A stretch of 64,000 bases of DNA from VXLM01 sp965242665 (GCA_965242665.1 OZ251484.1:620001-684000), one strand, 5' to 3'. Positions 7,324 to 16,894 are shown, numbered from the stretch's first letter. Numbers and translations: made by a program. The notes: generated from the sequence alone by a model not told the origin.

Positions 7324-9413
7324 ACCTACATCACCTCTTCCAAGACCTGCCCCCAGGCGCACTCTCCACCATCGCCGGCGCAGGAATGCGCGAAGGCATC
7401 CCCGCCAAAGAAGCAGACGCAGGCTGGCCTCTCGGCATCCTGCGATGGAACAAAACCGGCGAACTCATCATCAACGACTACCACATGCACGTCGTCTGGC
7501 GCATCGACCACGACGGAATCCTCCACCGATTCGCAGGTACAGGCGTCCCCGGCTACTCCGGCGACGGCGGCCCCGCCCTCCAAGCACGCTTCCACTCCCC
7601 CCACGACATCGCACAAGACAAGCACGGCAACATCGTCATCAACGACATCGAAAACTACGTCTACCGACGCATCGACGCCGAAACCGGCATCGTCGATACC
7701 ATCATCGGCTCCGGAAGAGTCGGACGCGGCGGCGACGGCGGCCCTGCTACCGAAGCGGAAATGGACACCCACTGCGGCATCGCCATCGCAGACGACGGCG
7801 ACATCTACATCTCCAGCGAATGGACCAACAACATCAGACGCATCGACTCCAAAACCGGCGTCATCGACCTCTTCGCAGGACACCAAGCCCGCCACTACCC
7901 TTCCGAATCAAACCGCAGCAAACCCTTCTCCGGCCCAGGACTCAGCCTCGGAGGATACAGCGGCGACGGCGGCCCAAAGGAAACCGCCGCCTTCTACCAC
8001 CCAGAACACCTCGCCCTCGACTCCCATGGCGACCTCTACGTCTGCGACAACTCCAACGACCGCATCCGAAAGATCGACATGAAAACCGGCATCGTCACCA
8101 CCGTCCTCGGCAACGGACAGCGCGCATCCAACGGCGACGGCGGCCCTGCTACCGAAGCATCCACCCTCATGCCAGACGCCATCTGCCTCGACGCCCACGA
8201 CAACCTCTACGTCGGCGAAAAATACGGCTTCCGCATCCGACGCGTCGACGCCCAAACCAACACAGTCACAACCATCGCAGGCACAGGCGTCCCAGGCATG
8301 GGCGCAGAAGACGTCCCCGCTACCGAAACCGAAGTCAACTCCGTCGAAGTAGGACTCTGGGCCGACCCCGACGGCACCGTCTTCTACAACGACTGCGGCG
8401 GCAGAACACGACGCATCGACCCACAAACCGGCATCGTCACCACCATCCTCGGCGGCACCACCGTCCACGACGACGAACCCGCCCCCAACGCCTTCCTGAC
8501 CGGCCCAAACGGCATCGCCGTCGGCCCAAATCGACACATCTACATCGCCGACACCTGGAGCCAGCGCATCCGCAAGATCGACCCACATACCAGCATCATC
8601 ACCACCATCGCAGGCAACGGCGCACGAGCCTACGGCGGCGACGGCGGCCCTGCAACCCAAGCATACCTGGGCAACCCAAACGACGTCTCCGTCGACTCCC
8701 ACGGCAACCTCTACATCGCAGACACCAGACACGGACACGTCCGACGCGTCGACCAAGACGGAATCATCCACAACGCCGCCGGCGCAGCCTTCCAATGGGA
8801 CAAAGGCGACGGCGGCCCTGCACTCAATGCAAACCTCGTCCAAGTTACCGCCGTCGCCCACGACCCACACGACAACCTCTACATCGGCGACAGCGGCGCA
8901 GCCCGCATCCGCAAGATAGACGCCGCATCAGGCATCATCACCACCGTCGCAGGCACAGGCCTCCCAGGCAACTCCGGCGACGGCGGCCCCGCAACCCAAG
9001 CACGAATCCGCGGCGTCGCAGCCATCACCTTCGACACCCTCGGAAACATGTACTTCGCCGACCACGAAAACCACGTAATCCGAATGGTCGACCAACACGG
9101 GAACATCCACACCATCGCAGGCACCGGCAACCCCGGATCCTCCCCCGACGGCTCCCCCGCCGCCAACGCAAACCTCGACACACCCCGCGGCGTCGCAGTC
9201 TCCAATGACGGCACACTCTACCTCTCCGACTCCGGCAACCACCTCGTCCGTCGAATCACCCCAAACGGCGCCCTCGAAACCATCGCCGGCACCGACAACC
9301 CACAATCCCCCTCCAGCCTCAACACCCCCTACGGACTCGCCTTCTACTCCGACGACGTCCTACTCATCTCCGAACACTTCGGACACCGCGTCCGCGCCCT
9401 CAAAATCCCCTAA
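7320..9413 (+). CDS. NHL-repeat beta-propeller protein
   Basis: 697 aa from a TTG that overlaps the dehydrogenase stop. It is made of about twelve units of ~55 residues, each with an AGTGxPGxxGDGGPATxA loop followed by P-xx-(V/I)-xxD-x-xGNLYIAD and an RIRKID strand. That is the NHL pattern, enough for two six-bladed propellers. No signal peptide or membrane helix is seen, so it may be cytoplasmic, unless the true start lies inside the dehydrogenase. The DNA repeats too: GGCGACGGCGGCCC recurs in most units. Its position suggests it binds or works with the dehydrogenase substrate; that is inference. Confidence 0.85.
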   Translation: MNLHHLFQDLPPGALSTIAGAGMREGIPAKEADAGWPLGILRWNKTGELIINDYHMHVVWRIDHDGILHRFAGTGVPGYSGDGGPALQARFHSPHDIAQDKHGNIVINDIENYVYRRIDAETGIVDTIIGSGRVGRGGDGGPATEAEMDTHCGIAIADDGDIYISSEWTNNIRRIDSKTGVIDLFAGHQARHYPSESNRSKPFSGPGLSLGGYSGDGGPKETAAFYHPEHLALDSHGDLYVCDNSNDRIRKIDMKTGIVTTVLGNGQRASNGDGGPATEASTLMPDAICLDAHDNLYVGEKYGFRIRRVDAQTNTVTTIAGTGVPGMGAEDVPATETEVNSVEVGLWADPDGTVFYNDCGGRTRRIDPQTGIVTTILGGTTVHDDEPAPNAFLTGPNGIAVGPNRHIYIADTWSQRIRKIDPHTSIITTIAGNGARAYGGDGGPATQAYLGNPNDVSVDSHGNLYIADTRHGHVRRVDQDGIIHNAAGAAFQWDKGDGGPALNANLVQVTAVAHDPHDNLYIGDSGAARIRKIDAASGIITTVAGTGLPGNSGDGGPATQARIRGVAAITFDTLGNMYFADHENHVIRMVDQHGNIHTIAGTGNPGSSPDGSPAANANLDTPRGVAVSNDGTLYLSDSGNHLVRRITPNGALETIAGTDNPQSPSSLNTPYGLAFYSDDVLLISEHFGHRVRALKIP

Positions 9414-9419
9414 CCACCC

Positions 9420-9552
9420 CCGTCACTCCCCACCCCGTCTACGTCATATCCCGCACACACTCACGTCATTCCCACGCCCGTCTACGTCACTCCTGCACCC
9501 ACTCACATCATATCCCGCACCCTCCCACGTCATTCCCGCGAAGGCGGGAATC
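9420..9552 (-). repeat. Degenerate repeat tract ending in a full hairpin copy
   Basis: Partial CGTCATATCCCGCAC units lead to a complete copy at 9528-9552 (loop GAAG), 12 bases past the stop of the leftward GT-C-like gene. Confidence 0.85.
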
Positions 9553-9564
9553 CAACACCCCGCA

Positions 9565-11940
9565 TCACTCCCGCGCGTCCGGGGCGAACTCGACCTCCCA
9601 AATGCGGCCGGCGCCGTCAAACTGTCCGGTGGTGATTCGCGCGATGGCGTACTGCGGAAGGTCGACGCTCACCAGGCATTTGCCGTCGAATAGGATTCCG
9701 CGGGTGTCGAAGCCAAAATCGAGATTGTCGAATCCATGCTGCCTGCGGGCGGCGGGAAGGTCGTCAATGGCATCGGGGACGACGTGCAGGAAGAAGCGAT
9801 CAGTGATGTCCTCTTCACCGCACGGCTCCTTGACGTAGTGCAACTTGCCGTCGTCGATATACACGTCGAATTCAGAGCGCGCGGCAGGTTCGCGGGACAC
9901 GATCGACCGATATCTGAGAGTCAGATTGGGACTTACCACAACATGAGTTGCGCGCCAAGCATCGCCATCGACTCGACCAGTATCGATCTTGACAACGTCG
10001 TACTGTGGAAGGTCGACGCTGGCCAGGCATTTGCCGTCGAATAGGAGGCCGCGCTCGATGAAGGCGAAGTCGAGGTTGTCGAATCCATGCTGTCTGCGGG
10101 CGTGGGGAAGGTCGTCTTCGTCGAATGGATAGATATGCAGGAACAAGCGCCCGGCGGCGTCCGCGCGCTCGCACGGCTCCTTGAGGTAGTACACCTTGCC
10201 ATCAATGAGGTACACGTCGAAGGCCTTGCGCGCCACCGGCTCTCCGGATGCGACGGATTGGTACTTGGTCGCATACCATGCCTCCAAGCCGTCTCTGTCG
10301 TAGAGGAAGAATTGGCGGTTTTGCGGTGTAAGCAGGGCGTCTGTATCGATGCGCTCTCGCATGACGACGGCTCCGCCTTCTACGGCGGGAAGATAGGCGT
10401 AGCGGATGAGTCTGGCGCTCAGGTAGTAGTCCACCGCGTGGACTGCGCCCGCCCAGCCGGAGAAGTTTTCGTGGGTGCCTCCGATGTAGAGAATGGTGAC
10501 GAGGTCGCCGGCAGTCAACTCGCGGATGGCGAGCATATCATGCTCCGCATCCCTGGCTACCTGGGCGGTCTCCGCGCTGTGGTCGGCGCGGCTCATCTGG
10601 AAGCTGGAGGCTGCGAAGAGCAGGAGCGCAATGAGCGATGCGGCCGCAATGACGCCGTCTCGATTGGTCAACTTGCGCGCCAAGAGCAGCGCGACCGTGA
10701 AGAAGACTAGGGGAAGGCCGATATAGTAGATTCTCTCGAAATCGTGGGTTGCGGTAGTGTGGCGCATTGGCAGGGCCCAGAAGAAGCCGAACGACGCCAG
10801 GGTGGCGAACAGGATTCTCGGACGGACGAGGATCGAGGCTATCAGGCCCGCCGCGGACAGGACGACACCGAGGACGACGCTCCAGCCTTTCGATAGCCAC
10901 ATTGGGCTTTCGTCCACTTCGCCGCCGCCAAGCAATGCGTAGGGAACGAACATTCGAAGGATGCTTCGGAACTGTTCTTCTAGGAAGGTAGGCCAGGCGA
11001 GGTCGGCAGCGAGATTGGCGAGTGAGCTCGGGTCCACTCCGGTGCGTATCACCATGGATCGGAATGACGGCAAGTCCGTCAGCGGCCTCTCGCCGTTCAA
11101 GGCAGCGTACTCCATGGTGAAATTGAAGGCGAGGATGGATAGGCCAAAGACTAGCGCGACTATACCTAGCAGCAGATAGCGGCTGCGAAACAGTGCGGAC
11201 GCCGCGCGTTTTAACTTGACATAATGACGGGGGGGGGGGGTAGGAGCTGTGGCGGCAGAACGCGCCCGCAGGAGGTCGCTCACAAGCCCAAAGATGACGA
11301 ACGGCAGCAGCAGAGCCAAGACATGCCATCCCAGCAGCAGCGCGATGCACGCCTTGACGATCAGCTGGCGGAAGCGGCCTTCTTGCACGAAGATGATCAT
11401 GCCGTGGAAGGTCAACATCACTCCGAAGAGATCGAGCATCCCTTCGTTGGCCGTCATGTCGTTGTAGTAGAGCAGAGAGTACGAAGAGAACGCCAGCAGC
11501 ACGGCCGTTAGAGCGATCCAGCGGTTGGACACGAGACGGCAGAGTGAGAGATATGCGAGGACTGCGACGGCGGTGAAGAACATTAGCATGAGGATTCTTG
11601 CGGCATGGAGTGGGGCGGAGGGGCTCCATCCGAAGGGGAGGGTGGCCACTTTCATGGCTGCGTAGCCGCCGACCGGGAAGCGGTTGTAGGGTTGGCCGTA
11701 GCGGGTGACGCCGTCGTCGTCTATGAGCCGGCGCATGAACCGCTGGAAGCCGCGCTCTGGGGAGAGGTTCACAGCTATCGACAGGTGATGCGAGGACATC
11801 CAGTTGTGGTAGCCGACCGGCCGATAGAAGTATCCTCGGTCGCCCCCGAAGATGAAGACCGTGGAGAGGGCAATTAGCAGCAGGGCGAGGGGAAGCCAGG
11901 CGGACCGCAGCGCGCGGGGGATTCTGTCAAGCGACGTCAT
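9565..11940 (-). CDS. GT-C-like polytopic membrane protein, poly-C copy in frame
   Basis: 791 aa from ATG 11940 (a GTG at 11958 is possible). A first helix (WLPLALLLIALSTVFIFGGD) is followed by an external loop with YNRFPVGGYAAMK and about ten further helices, the layout of a dolichyl-phosphate-sugar-type GT-C transferase; the family's acidic catalytic motif was not identified, so the enzyme call is tentative. The C-terminal ~270 residues hold two copies of a ~115-residue module (FDVYLIDGKVYYLKEPC ... FFLHVVP ... RRQHGFDNLDF ... FDGKCL-x-SVDLPQY). A 12-C tract at 11229-11240 encodes the Pro stretch of a cytoplasmic loop and is in frame. A paralogue lies at 20717. Confidence 0.8.
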   Translation of the reverse strand: MTSLDRIPRALRSAWLPLALLLIALSTVFIFGGDRGYFYRPVGYHNWMSSHHLSIAVNLSPERGFQRFMRRLIDDDGVTRYGQPYNRFPVGGYAAMKVATLPFGWSPSAPLHAARILMLMFFTAVAVLAYLSLCRLVSNRWIALTAVLLAFSSYSLLYYNDMTANEGMLDLFGVMLTFHGMIIFVQEGRFRQLIVKACIALLLGWHVLALLLPFVIFGLVSDLLRARSAATAPTPPPRHYVKLKRAASALFRSRYLLLGIVALVFGLSILAFNFTMEYAALNGERPLTDLPSFRSMVIRTGVDPSSLANLAADLAWPTFLEEQFRSILRMFVPYALLGGGEVDESPMWLSKGWSVVLGVVLSAAGLIASILVRPRILFATLASFGFFWALPMRHTTATHDFERIYYIGLPLVFFTVALLLARKLTNRDGVIAAASLIALLLFAASSFQMSRADHSAETAQVARDAEHDMLAIRELTAGDLVTILYIGGTHENFSGWAGAVHAVDYYLSARLIRYAYLPAVEGGAVVMRERIDTDALLTPQNRQFFLYDRDGLEAWYATKYQSVASGEPVARKAFDVYLIDGKVYYLKEPCERADAAGRLFLHIYPFDEDDLPHARRQHGFDNLDFAFIERGLLFDGKCLASVDLPQYDVVKIDTGRVDGDAWRATHVVVSPNLTLRYRSIVSREPAARSEFDVYIDDGKLHYVKEPCGEEDITDRFFLHVVPDAIDDLPAARRQHGFDNLDFGFDTRGILFDGKCLVSVDLPQYAIARITTGQFDGAGRIWEVEFAPDARE
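11229..11240 (-). repeat. 12-base poly-C tract inside coding sequence
   Basis: Twelve G on the + strand, read as ACC CCC CCC CCC CGT in the gene. Length is compatible with an intact 791-codon frame. It matches in position and codon phase the 16-C tract of the paralogue at 21414-21429. Confidence 0.95.
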
Positions 11941-11975
11941 GCTTGGGATCCTGGTCACGCGAGATAGTATGTCAA

Positions 11976-13613
11976 CTATAACTGAACATTACCGGCTCGG
12001 CAACCGGCTGGCAGTTGTTTGCGCTCGATCATGCTCTTCACTTCATTCGCGGCATCGATCGCCTGCACGGCCGCGAATTCGGCGATTTCGGCTATGCGGC
12101 GCTCTGCTGCCTGTCTCGCCTGTTTCGACTGCTTGGCCGCGGATTTGCCGATTTCGACTACCTTTACGTTTCTCACTGCATATTGGGCGAGAATACCGGC
12201 TGCGAGGCCGGCGATGAGGGCTGCGCCCGCCGGGCCGCCAGCGACTCCGACGAGCGAGACCGCCCCCAGCGTGACCCCTGCGCCGACGGCGCCCTTGAAT
12301 TGGCCGTCCACGAACTCCGCGTATTCGCCCGTCTGTCGAGCTTTATGGAATGCCCTGCCCAGGGCTACGACCGTTAGTATCAGGAGCAGGGGATTTGCGG
12401 TGAACACGGCGGACAGCCCCATACCGGCGACGAGCTTGGAAAAGGTTTCGGTGTCCGCTCGATTCCAACTGAAGATGAGCGCGACGACGCCGACCGCTGC
12501 GCCAAGCAGCTTTGCGGCATCGAAAGTATTGATGTTGTAGAACCAACTCTTTGGTATGTGGAAGTTCGACTCGAGCGTTTCGGCTACTCGCCTATAGGTT
12601 TCTGGATCCCAATTCGCAATCGGGAGCCCCCGCGGCGTACTCACGTCTCTGAGAAGTCCCTGGAGGGTTCCTACGGCTTCCTGGATGATGTTGTCGTCGG
12701 GCGAGGCCGCATGGCCGGCCCTGATGGCACCCCAAATAGTGTGACCGCCGTCGAATAGGCGATGATAGTTACCGCCGCCGATGTGGGTTGCTAGGTAGTT
12801 GGCGTCCATCGCCTTGTCATATATGGTCGGGGCCCCCTTGACCATATTCTGCACCGCGTCGCTTACGGTGCCTGATAAGTCACCGGCCAATGCCACCCAC
12901 GTGGTCGAAGTGGTCGACAGCAGCACATTGGCGCCGCCGCCCACCGCATCCAACATCCTCTTCGAGTGAGCCTGAACTTGTCCGGCGGCCGCAACGCCAG
13001 CAGCCGCAGCCCTTTGTGCAGCACCATGGACTTGACCCGTAGCCGCAACCCCCGCATCCACCACCTTCTCCGAAGCATCTTGGACATGACCAACCATCTG
13101 TTGAACGTGCCATCCCCCTGCATCCGCGGCCATTTGTGCAGCACCCTGGACTTGTCCCGCGGCCGCAACCCTTGCATCTGTGGCTCTTTGTGCAACACCC
13201 TGGACTTGTCCGGCAGCTGCAACCCCTGCGTCCGTGGCCCTTTGTGCAGCACCCTGGACTTGTCCCGCAGCCGCAACCCCTGCGTCCGTGGCCCTTTGTG
13301 CAACACCCTGGACTTGTCCGGCAGCTGCAACCCCTACATCCGTGGCCCTTTGTGCAGCACCCTGGACTTGTCCCGCAGCCGCAACCCCTGCACCTCCCGC
13401 CTTCCCTCCAACATCCTGAACTCGGGTGACCATGTGTTCAAGGTGCCATCTCCCTACAACCGACGCCTTCTGGGCAACATTGTGGACGGAAGATGCAACA
13501 TCCCCGGCTTTCTTGGAGGTATCTCGCGCACGGCCTGCTATCGAGCCGATCTTCTTCCCAAGCCCTTCCGAGGTAGGCTGTGCCTCATCCTCGATATTCT
13601 CGCATTCTTTCAT
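11976..13613 (-). CDS. Repeat protein with 18-residue Ala/Gly/Gln units and hydrophobic C-terminus
   Basis: 545 aa from ATG 13613, which has GAGGTG four bases upstream (another ATG at 13625 is less well placed). Residues ~60-210 contain tandem 18-residue units of the form DAGVAAAGQVQGxAQRAT, predicted amphipathic helices like apolipoprotein or LEA/phasin-type proteins. After them come a conserved-looking block (GGGNYHRLFDGGHTIWGA, TPRGLPIANWD, HIPKSWFYNINTFDAAK), several hydrophobic stretches (AAVGVVALIFSW, LLLILTVVALG, AGVTLGAVSLVGVAGG, AALIAGLAAGILAQYAV) and a charged C-terminal helix. It may be membrane-associated. I do not recognise a family with known function. Confidence 0.75.
   Translation of the reverse strand: MKECENIEDEAQPTSEGLGKKIGSIAGRARDTSKKAGDVASSVHNVAQKASVVGRWHLEHMVTRVQDVGGKAGGAGVAAAGQVQGAAQRATDVGVAAAGQVQGVAQRATDAGVAAAGQVQGAAQRATDAGVAAAGQVQGVAQRATDARVAAAGQVQGAAQMAADAGGWHVQQMVGHVQDASEKVVDAGVAATGQVHGAAQRAAAAGVAAAGQVQAHSKRMLDAVGGGANVLLSTTSTTWVALAGDLSGTVSDAVQNMVKGAPTIYDKAMDANYLATHIGGGNYHRLFDGGHTIWGAIRAGHAASPDDNIIQEAVGTLQGLLRDVSTPRGLPIANWDPETYRRVAETLESNFHIPKSWFYNINTFDAAKLLGAAVGVVALIFSWNRADTETFSKLVAGMGLSAVFTANPLLLILTVVALGRAFHKARQTGEYAEFVDGQFKGAVGAGVTLGAVSLVGVAGGPAGAALIAGLAAGILAQYAVRNVKVVEIGKSAAKQSKQARQAAERRIAEIAEFAAVQAIDAANEVKSMIERKQLPAGCRAGNVQL
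13160..13410 (-). repeat. 54-bp tandem repeats with 108-bp higher-order period
   Basis: Coding tandem repeats of 54 bp (18 codons). Two versions alternate (one with GTCCGGCAGCTGCAA, one with GTCCCGCAGCCGCAA on the + strand), giving a 108-bp super-repeat seen twice in succession with few differences. Confidence 0.85.
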
Positions 13614-13708
13614 TTTGCACCTCATACATCAGTTGTTGAATTCGGCTTCAAGCCGGCTGTGAGAGAGAACGATGCTCCAGGATATAGACGTAGACCGCCG
13701 TCGTTCGA

Positions 13709-14893
13709 TTACGCGCGCCATCGGGTGCAGGCGCAGTGTGTGACGCCGTCGTCGAGGGTGATGTAGTAGACCGTGAGGACGGCGCCGTCTTCGAGCTGGG
13801 TGGAGATAGGGTATCCCAGGTCGGGCCTGGCGTTTTCTGGCGGGTATCGTCCCCGCATGACGGTGGATCCTACCCGCTTGCGAAACTCGCTGCCGGACAG
13901 TCGGAGCGCCTCGAGGTTCGGAAACTCGGAGATTGCCATGGACTCGGTGGGCGTGCCGCCGTCATCTCTGAGGATGACGGTGTTGTCGGTGTCCCACGTC
14001 TCGCCGCCGTCGTTGCTAACCACGGCGCGGATGCCCATGGGCATCCGACGGTAGCCGTAGGAGCATAGGATGCGTCCGTCGCGCAGCTTCAAGAGGTGCG
14101 GGGGAGAGTGCGGCGCCCAGATGTCGGTCGATAGAGGTTCCGACCACGCTCGTCCTCCGTCGTCCGACCACATTTGGGTAAGATAGCCGCTTGCATTGCG
14201 GGAGAGGGCGAGGATCCGGCCCGGTTGGACTTCCACGAAGGCCGATTCGTTCACGTTCATACTCTTGGATTGATTGCCCAGCGGAAGGAGACGCCATCCG
14301 GTCTTGCCGTCGGGCCCGGAGCGCCAAACCATGTTTCGTCCGTTGCCGTCGGTATCCTCGCCGTAGACGGGGACGAGGACGGTTCCGTCTACGAGCAAGG
14401 TTCCGCGGGAGAACGCCATGGACTGCCGGAAGCCGGGGATGCGCCATTCCCTTCGAGTCCAGGATCGTCCGCGGTCTTCGGAGTATTGGACGAAGATCTT
14501 TCGCTCTCGGACGGCGATCTTGCCGTCCAGCCACGGATGCGCCTGCACGAGCATTCCTGCATCCTCCGCCTCGGATCTGCGCCCGTCGTCCCACACGGCC
14601 CAACCCGTCGAACCTGCGCACAAGTATGTCCCGTCCGCCAGGACGGCGTTGAACCGGTCGGAGTACTCGCGGGTCGTGGGTGCCGGCCAGTTATGGGGGA
14701 TAGTCGGGTCGTCGGACGGCGTCCACGTGCGCCCGCCGTCGTCAGACGAGAGCACAGCCCATTCGCCGATCACGAAATGATCGCGCCGGTAGGAGATCGA
14801 GAAGCTGGCTGCGACTCGACCGTCTGGAAGGCGGTCGAGTTGGGGGAATGCTGCATACACGCCGCCGCGCTTGTAGATGACATAATGTTCCAT
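13709..14893 (-). CDS. Sialidase-like BNR/Asp-box protein
   Basis: 394 aa from ATG 14893, with AGGGGG 7 bases upstream; the frame runs further but without a better start. Four Asp boxes (S-x-D-x-G-x-x-W) are visible: SSDDGGRTW, YSEDRGRSW, WSDDGGRAW and SNDGGETW, the hallmark of the six-bladed sialidase/exo-alpha-sialidase propeller. No signal peptide is seen, so it would act inside the cell, unlike secreted sialidases. Many environmental members with this layout have no proven substrate, so 'sialidase' denotes fold only. It is divergently arranged with the aldolase gene at 15177. Confidence 0.85.
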   Translation of the reverse strand: MEHYVIYKRGGVYAAFPQLDRLPDGRVAASFSISYRRDHFVIGEWAVLSSDDGGRTWTPSDDPTIPHNWPAPTTREYSDRFNAVLADGTYLCAGSTGWAVWDDGRRSEAEDAGMLVQAHPWLDGKIAVRERKIFVQYSEDRGRSWTRREWRIPGFRQSMAFSRGTLLVDGTVLVPVYGEDTDGNGRNMVWRSGPDGKTGWRLLPLGNQSKSMNVNESAFVEVQPGRILALSRNASGYLTQMWSDDGGRAWSEPLSTDIWAPHSPPHLLKLRDGRILCSYGYRRMPMGIRAVVSNDGGETWDTDNTVILRDDGGTPTESMAISEFPNLEALRLSGSEFRKRVGSTVMRGRYPPENARPDLGYPISTQLEDGAVLTVYYITLDDGVTHCACTRWRA

Positions 14894-15101
14894 ATACAGC
14901 CCCCTAGAGCCGAATTTCAGTCGGGGGGCATCGCACCCCACCCCAATCACATATCGACAGGTCAATCGAGCCGGATGGTCGTCGTCGGCCGGCGGCCTAG
15001 AACGTATCACCTGGGTGTGGGGGAGGTCAAGACGTGAAGGGTTGCGGGATGATTGCCGCATGTCGCCTATCGGTGTGGGGAATCAGTGACCCTAAGCGCG
15101 A

Positions 15102-15131
15102 TTGACGCGATTGACGCTTGGGGCATATAAT
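15102..15131 (+). promoter_or_regulatory. Sigma70-type promoter for aldolase/Etf genes
   Basis: TTGACG at 15102-15107 and TATAAT at 15126-15131, spacer 18. A second TTGACG follows at 15111 as part of a GCGATTGAC direct repeat. Transcription would start about 40 bases before the aldolase ATG. Confidence 0.6.
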
Positions 15132-15176
15132 TGGGGGCGGTAGCCAAGTCAGAGGCAATGAGGAGAGATTCCCACG

Positions 15177-15932
15177 ATGGCAGAGTTGCGGAGAAACAAG
15201 GCAAAGCACACCCTAGAAAGCGGGGGAGTCGCTACCGTGGCCATGGGCTACATGAGCGCAGACCTGATCGAGTTCTTGGGGCCGATGGGCTTCGATGGCA
15301 TGTGGATCGAAGCGGAGCACGGCCCGTTCGACTTCCAGGACATCCCAAACCTCACGCGGGCGTGCGACCTTTGGGGAATGACATCCGTCGTGCGGCTCCA
15401 TCTAAACATGCAGGGGCTGATCTACCGCACGCTCGATCTCGGGGCTCAGGGCATTTGCGTTCCGCACGTCAATACCGCAGAGGAAGCACGGAATGTGGTG
15501 GAGGGGGGCAAGTTCCATCCAATTGGACAGCGAGGCATGGCGACGAGTCGACAAGGGATCGATGTGGATGATTTCTACAAGAAGGCCAACGACGAGACGC
15601 TGCTGATCGTCCTCATCGAGGACATCGCCGCAATCGAGAACATCGATGAGATAGTCGAGGTCGACGGGATCGACGTGTTCTTCATAGCCAACGGCGACCT
15701 TTCGCAAAGCATGGGACACATCGGAGAGTACCGACACCCAGACGTTCTGGCTGCAGCCGACCGGGGATATGAAGCTATCCTGGGCGCCGGAAGGCACGCG
15801 GGGGCGTTGGTCACCGACGACACCGTGGACTACTATTTGGAACGCGGCGTCCGCTTCCTCAGTACGGCGTGGACGCAGTGGGTTGGCCCCGGGGCGAAGT
15901 CGTTCCTAGCGAAGTGCGAGAGGGCATCCTGA
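15177..15932 (+). CDS. HpcH/HpaI family aldolase
   Basis: 251 aa, full family length. Landmarks: MWIEAEHGPFD (the family's D/E-x-EHG loop), the metal-side LIVLIEDIAAIENID, GICVPHVNTAEEA, and FFIANGDLSQSMG, where most members have GPxDLS. The class II TIM-barrel aldolase cleaves 2-keto-3-deoxy acids to pyruvate plus an aldehyde using a divalent metal. It begins a rightward run with etfB and etfA, so the aldolase products or a dehydrogenase elsewhere may feed electrons to that flavoprotein; this link is inference. Confidence 0.9.
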   Translation: MAELRRNKAKHTLESGGVATVAMGYMSADLIEFLGPMGFDGMWIEAEHGPFDFQDIPNLTRACDLWGMTSVVRLHLNMQGLIYRTLDLGAQGICVPHVNTAEEARNVVEGGKFHPIGQRGMATSRQGIDVDDFYKKANDETLLIVLIEDIAAIENIDEIVEVDGIDVFFIANGDLSQSMGHIGEYRHPDVLAAADRGYEAILGAGRHAGALVTDDTVDYYLERGVRFLSTAWTQWVGPGAKSFLAKCERAS

Positions 15933-16038
15933 AGGGCGCCGCATTGGGGAGCGGAGAGATGGATATTCGCGGCGCAGCAATGATGGGGCGAATGCGGGTG
16001 AGGCGCGCGGCGCGCGGCAACGTCCGCGGGGGGCAATC

Positions 16039-16839
16039 ATGGCTCCGCTGAACGTCATCGTGTGCGTCAAGCAGGTCGTCGACCCTGAGATGCCCGCGTC
16101 CGCGTTCAAGATCGACCCAGATACCAAGCGAGTCGTGGAATCGCAGGCGACTCCTCCAGTCCTCAACGGGTTTGACGAGAACGCCGTCGAGGCTGCGCTG
16201 CGTCTCAAGGATGCAGTTGGGGCACGCGTCACGGCGTTGTCGATGGGGGCGGCTTTCGCTATGGACGTCGTCAAGAAGCCGTTGTCGATGGGGGCGGACG
16301 ACCTCGTGCTCCTTCACGACGACGCATTCGACGACCTCGATTCCTTCGCGACGGCGATGGTCTTGTCAGAGGGAATCAAGAAGATAGGATCGTATGACTT
16401 GATCCTTGCAGGGCGGCAGGCGTCCGATTGGGACAACGCGCATGTACCGTTTGGCATCGCAGAGTCCCTCGATCTGCCGTGTCTACCGGTGGCGCAGAAA
16501 GTGGATGTAGATGGGGAGCAGGTAACCATTCAGCAGACGCTTCCGGACGGCTACCGCGAATTGGAGGCAGATCTGCCGGCCTTGGTGACCGTGACGAACG
16601 AGCTGGGGGAGCCGCGGTATGCGACACTGCGGGGGATCATGGCCGCCGGACGCAAGACGCCGACGGTGTGGACGGCTGCAGACCTGGGCCTAGCGCAGTC
16701 GAGCCTCGCGCCCCGAGTCGTCGTCACCGACTTGTACGTACCGGAGACGGATCGGTCGGTAGAGATGATCGAAGGCGATGACGACGCCGACGCCGGCCGC
16801 AAGCTGGCGCTGAAGCTGAGAGAGGACAATCTGATTTGA
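16039..16839 (+). CDS. etfB: Electron transfer flavoprotein beta subunit
   Basis: 266 aa. Starts MAPLNVIVCVKQVVDPE and contains the conserved GFDENAVEAALRLKD, VTALSMGAAFA and ILAGRQASDWDNAHVPFGIAE segments that bind AMP and contact EtfA. It carries electrons from acyl-CoA or other flavin dehydrogenases toward the quinone pool as a heterodimer with EtfA, which follows 55 bases downstream. No dehydrogenase or ETF-quinone oxidoreductase is present in the window. Confidence 0.95.
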   Translation: MAPLNVIVCVKQVVDPEMPASAFKIDPDTKRVVESQATPPVLNGFDENAVEAALRLKDAVGARVTALSMGAAFAMDVVKKPLSMGADDLVLLHDDAFDDLDSFATAMVLSEGIKKIGSYDLILAGRQASDWDNAHVPFGIAESLDLPCLPVAQKVDVDGEQVTIQQTLPDGYRELEADLPALVTVTNELGEPRYATLRGIMAAGRKTPTVWTAADLGLAQSSLAPRVVVTDLYVPETDRSVEMIEGDDDADAGRKLALKLREDNLI

Positions 16840-16894
16840 TGCCAGAGACAGGCGCGTCGGGCGCAGGATGTCCACACGGAGCCGAGCGGAGAAT

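Noticed and set aside
7445..9208. Arg-rich 587-codon frame on the + strand
   Set aside because: It is a +2 shadow of the NHL gene caused by its regular GC-rich codons.
13160..13410. 54-bp direct repeats as a CRISPR-like array
   Set aside because: The whole unit repeats without spacers and is in frame inside a coding region.
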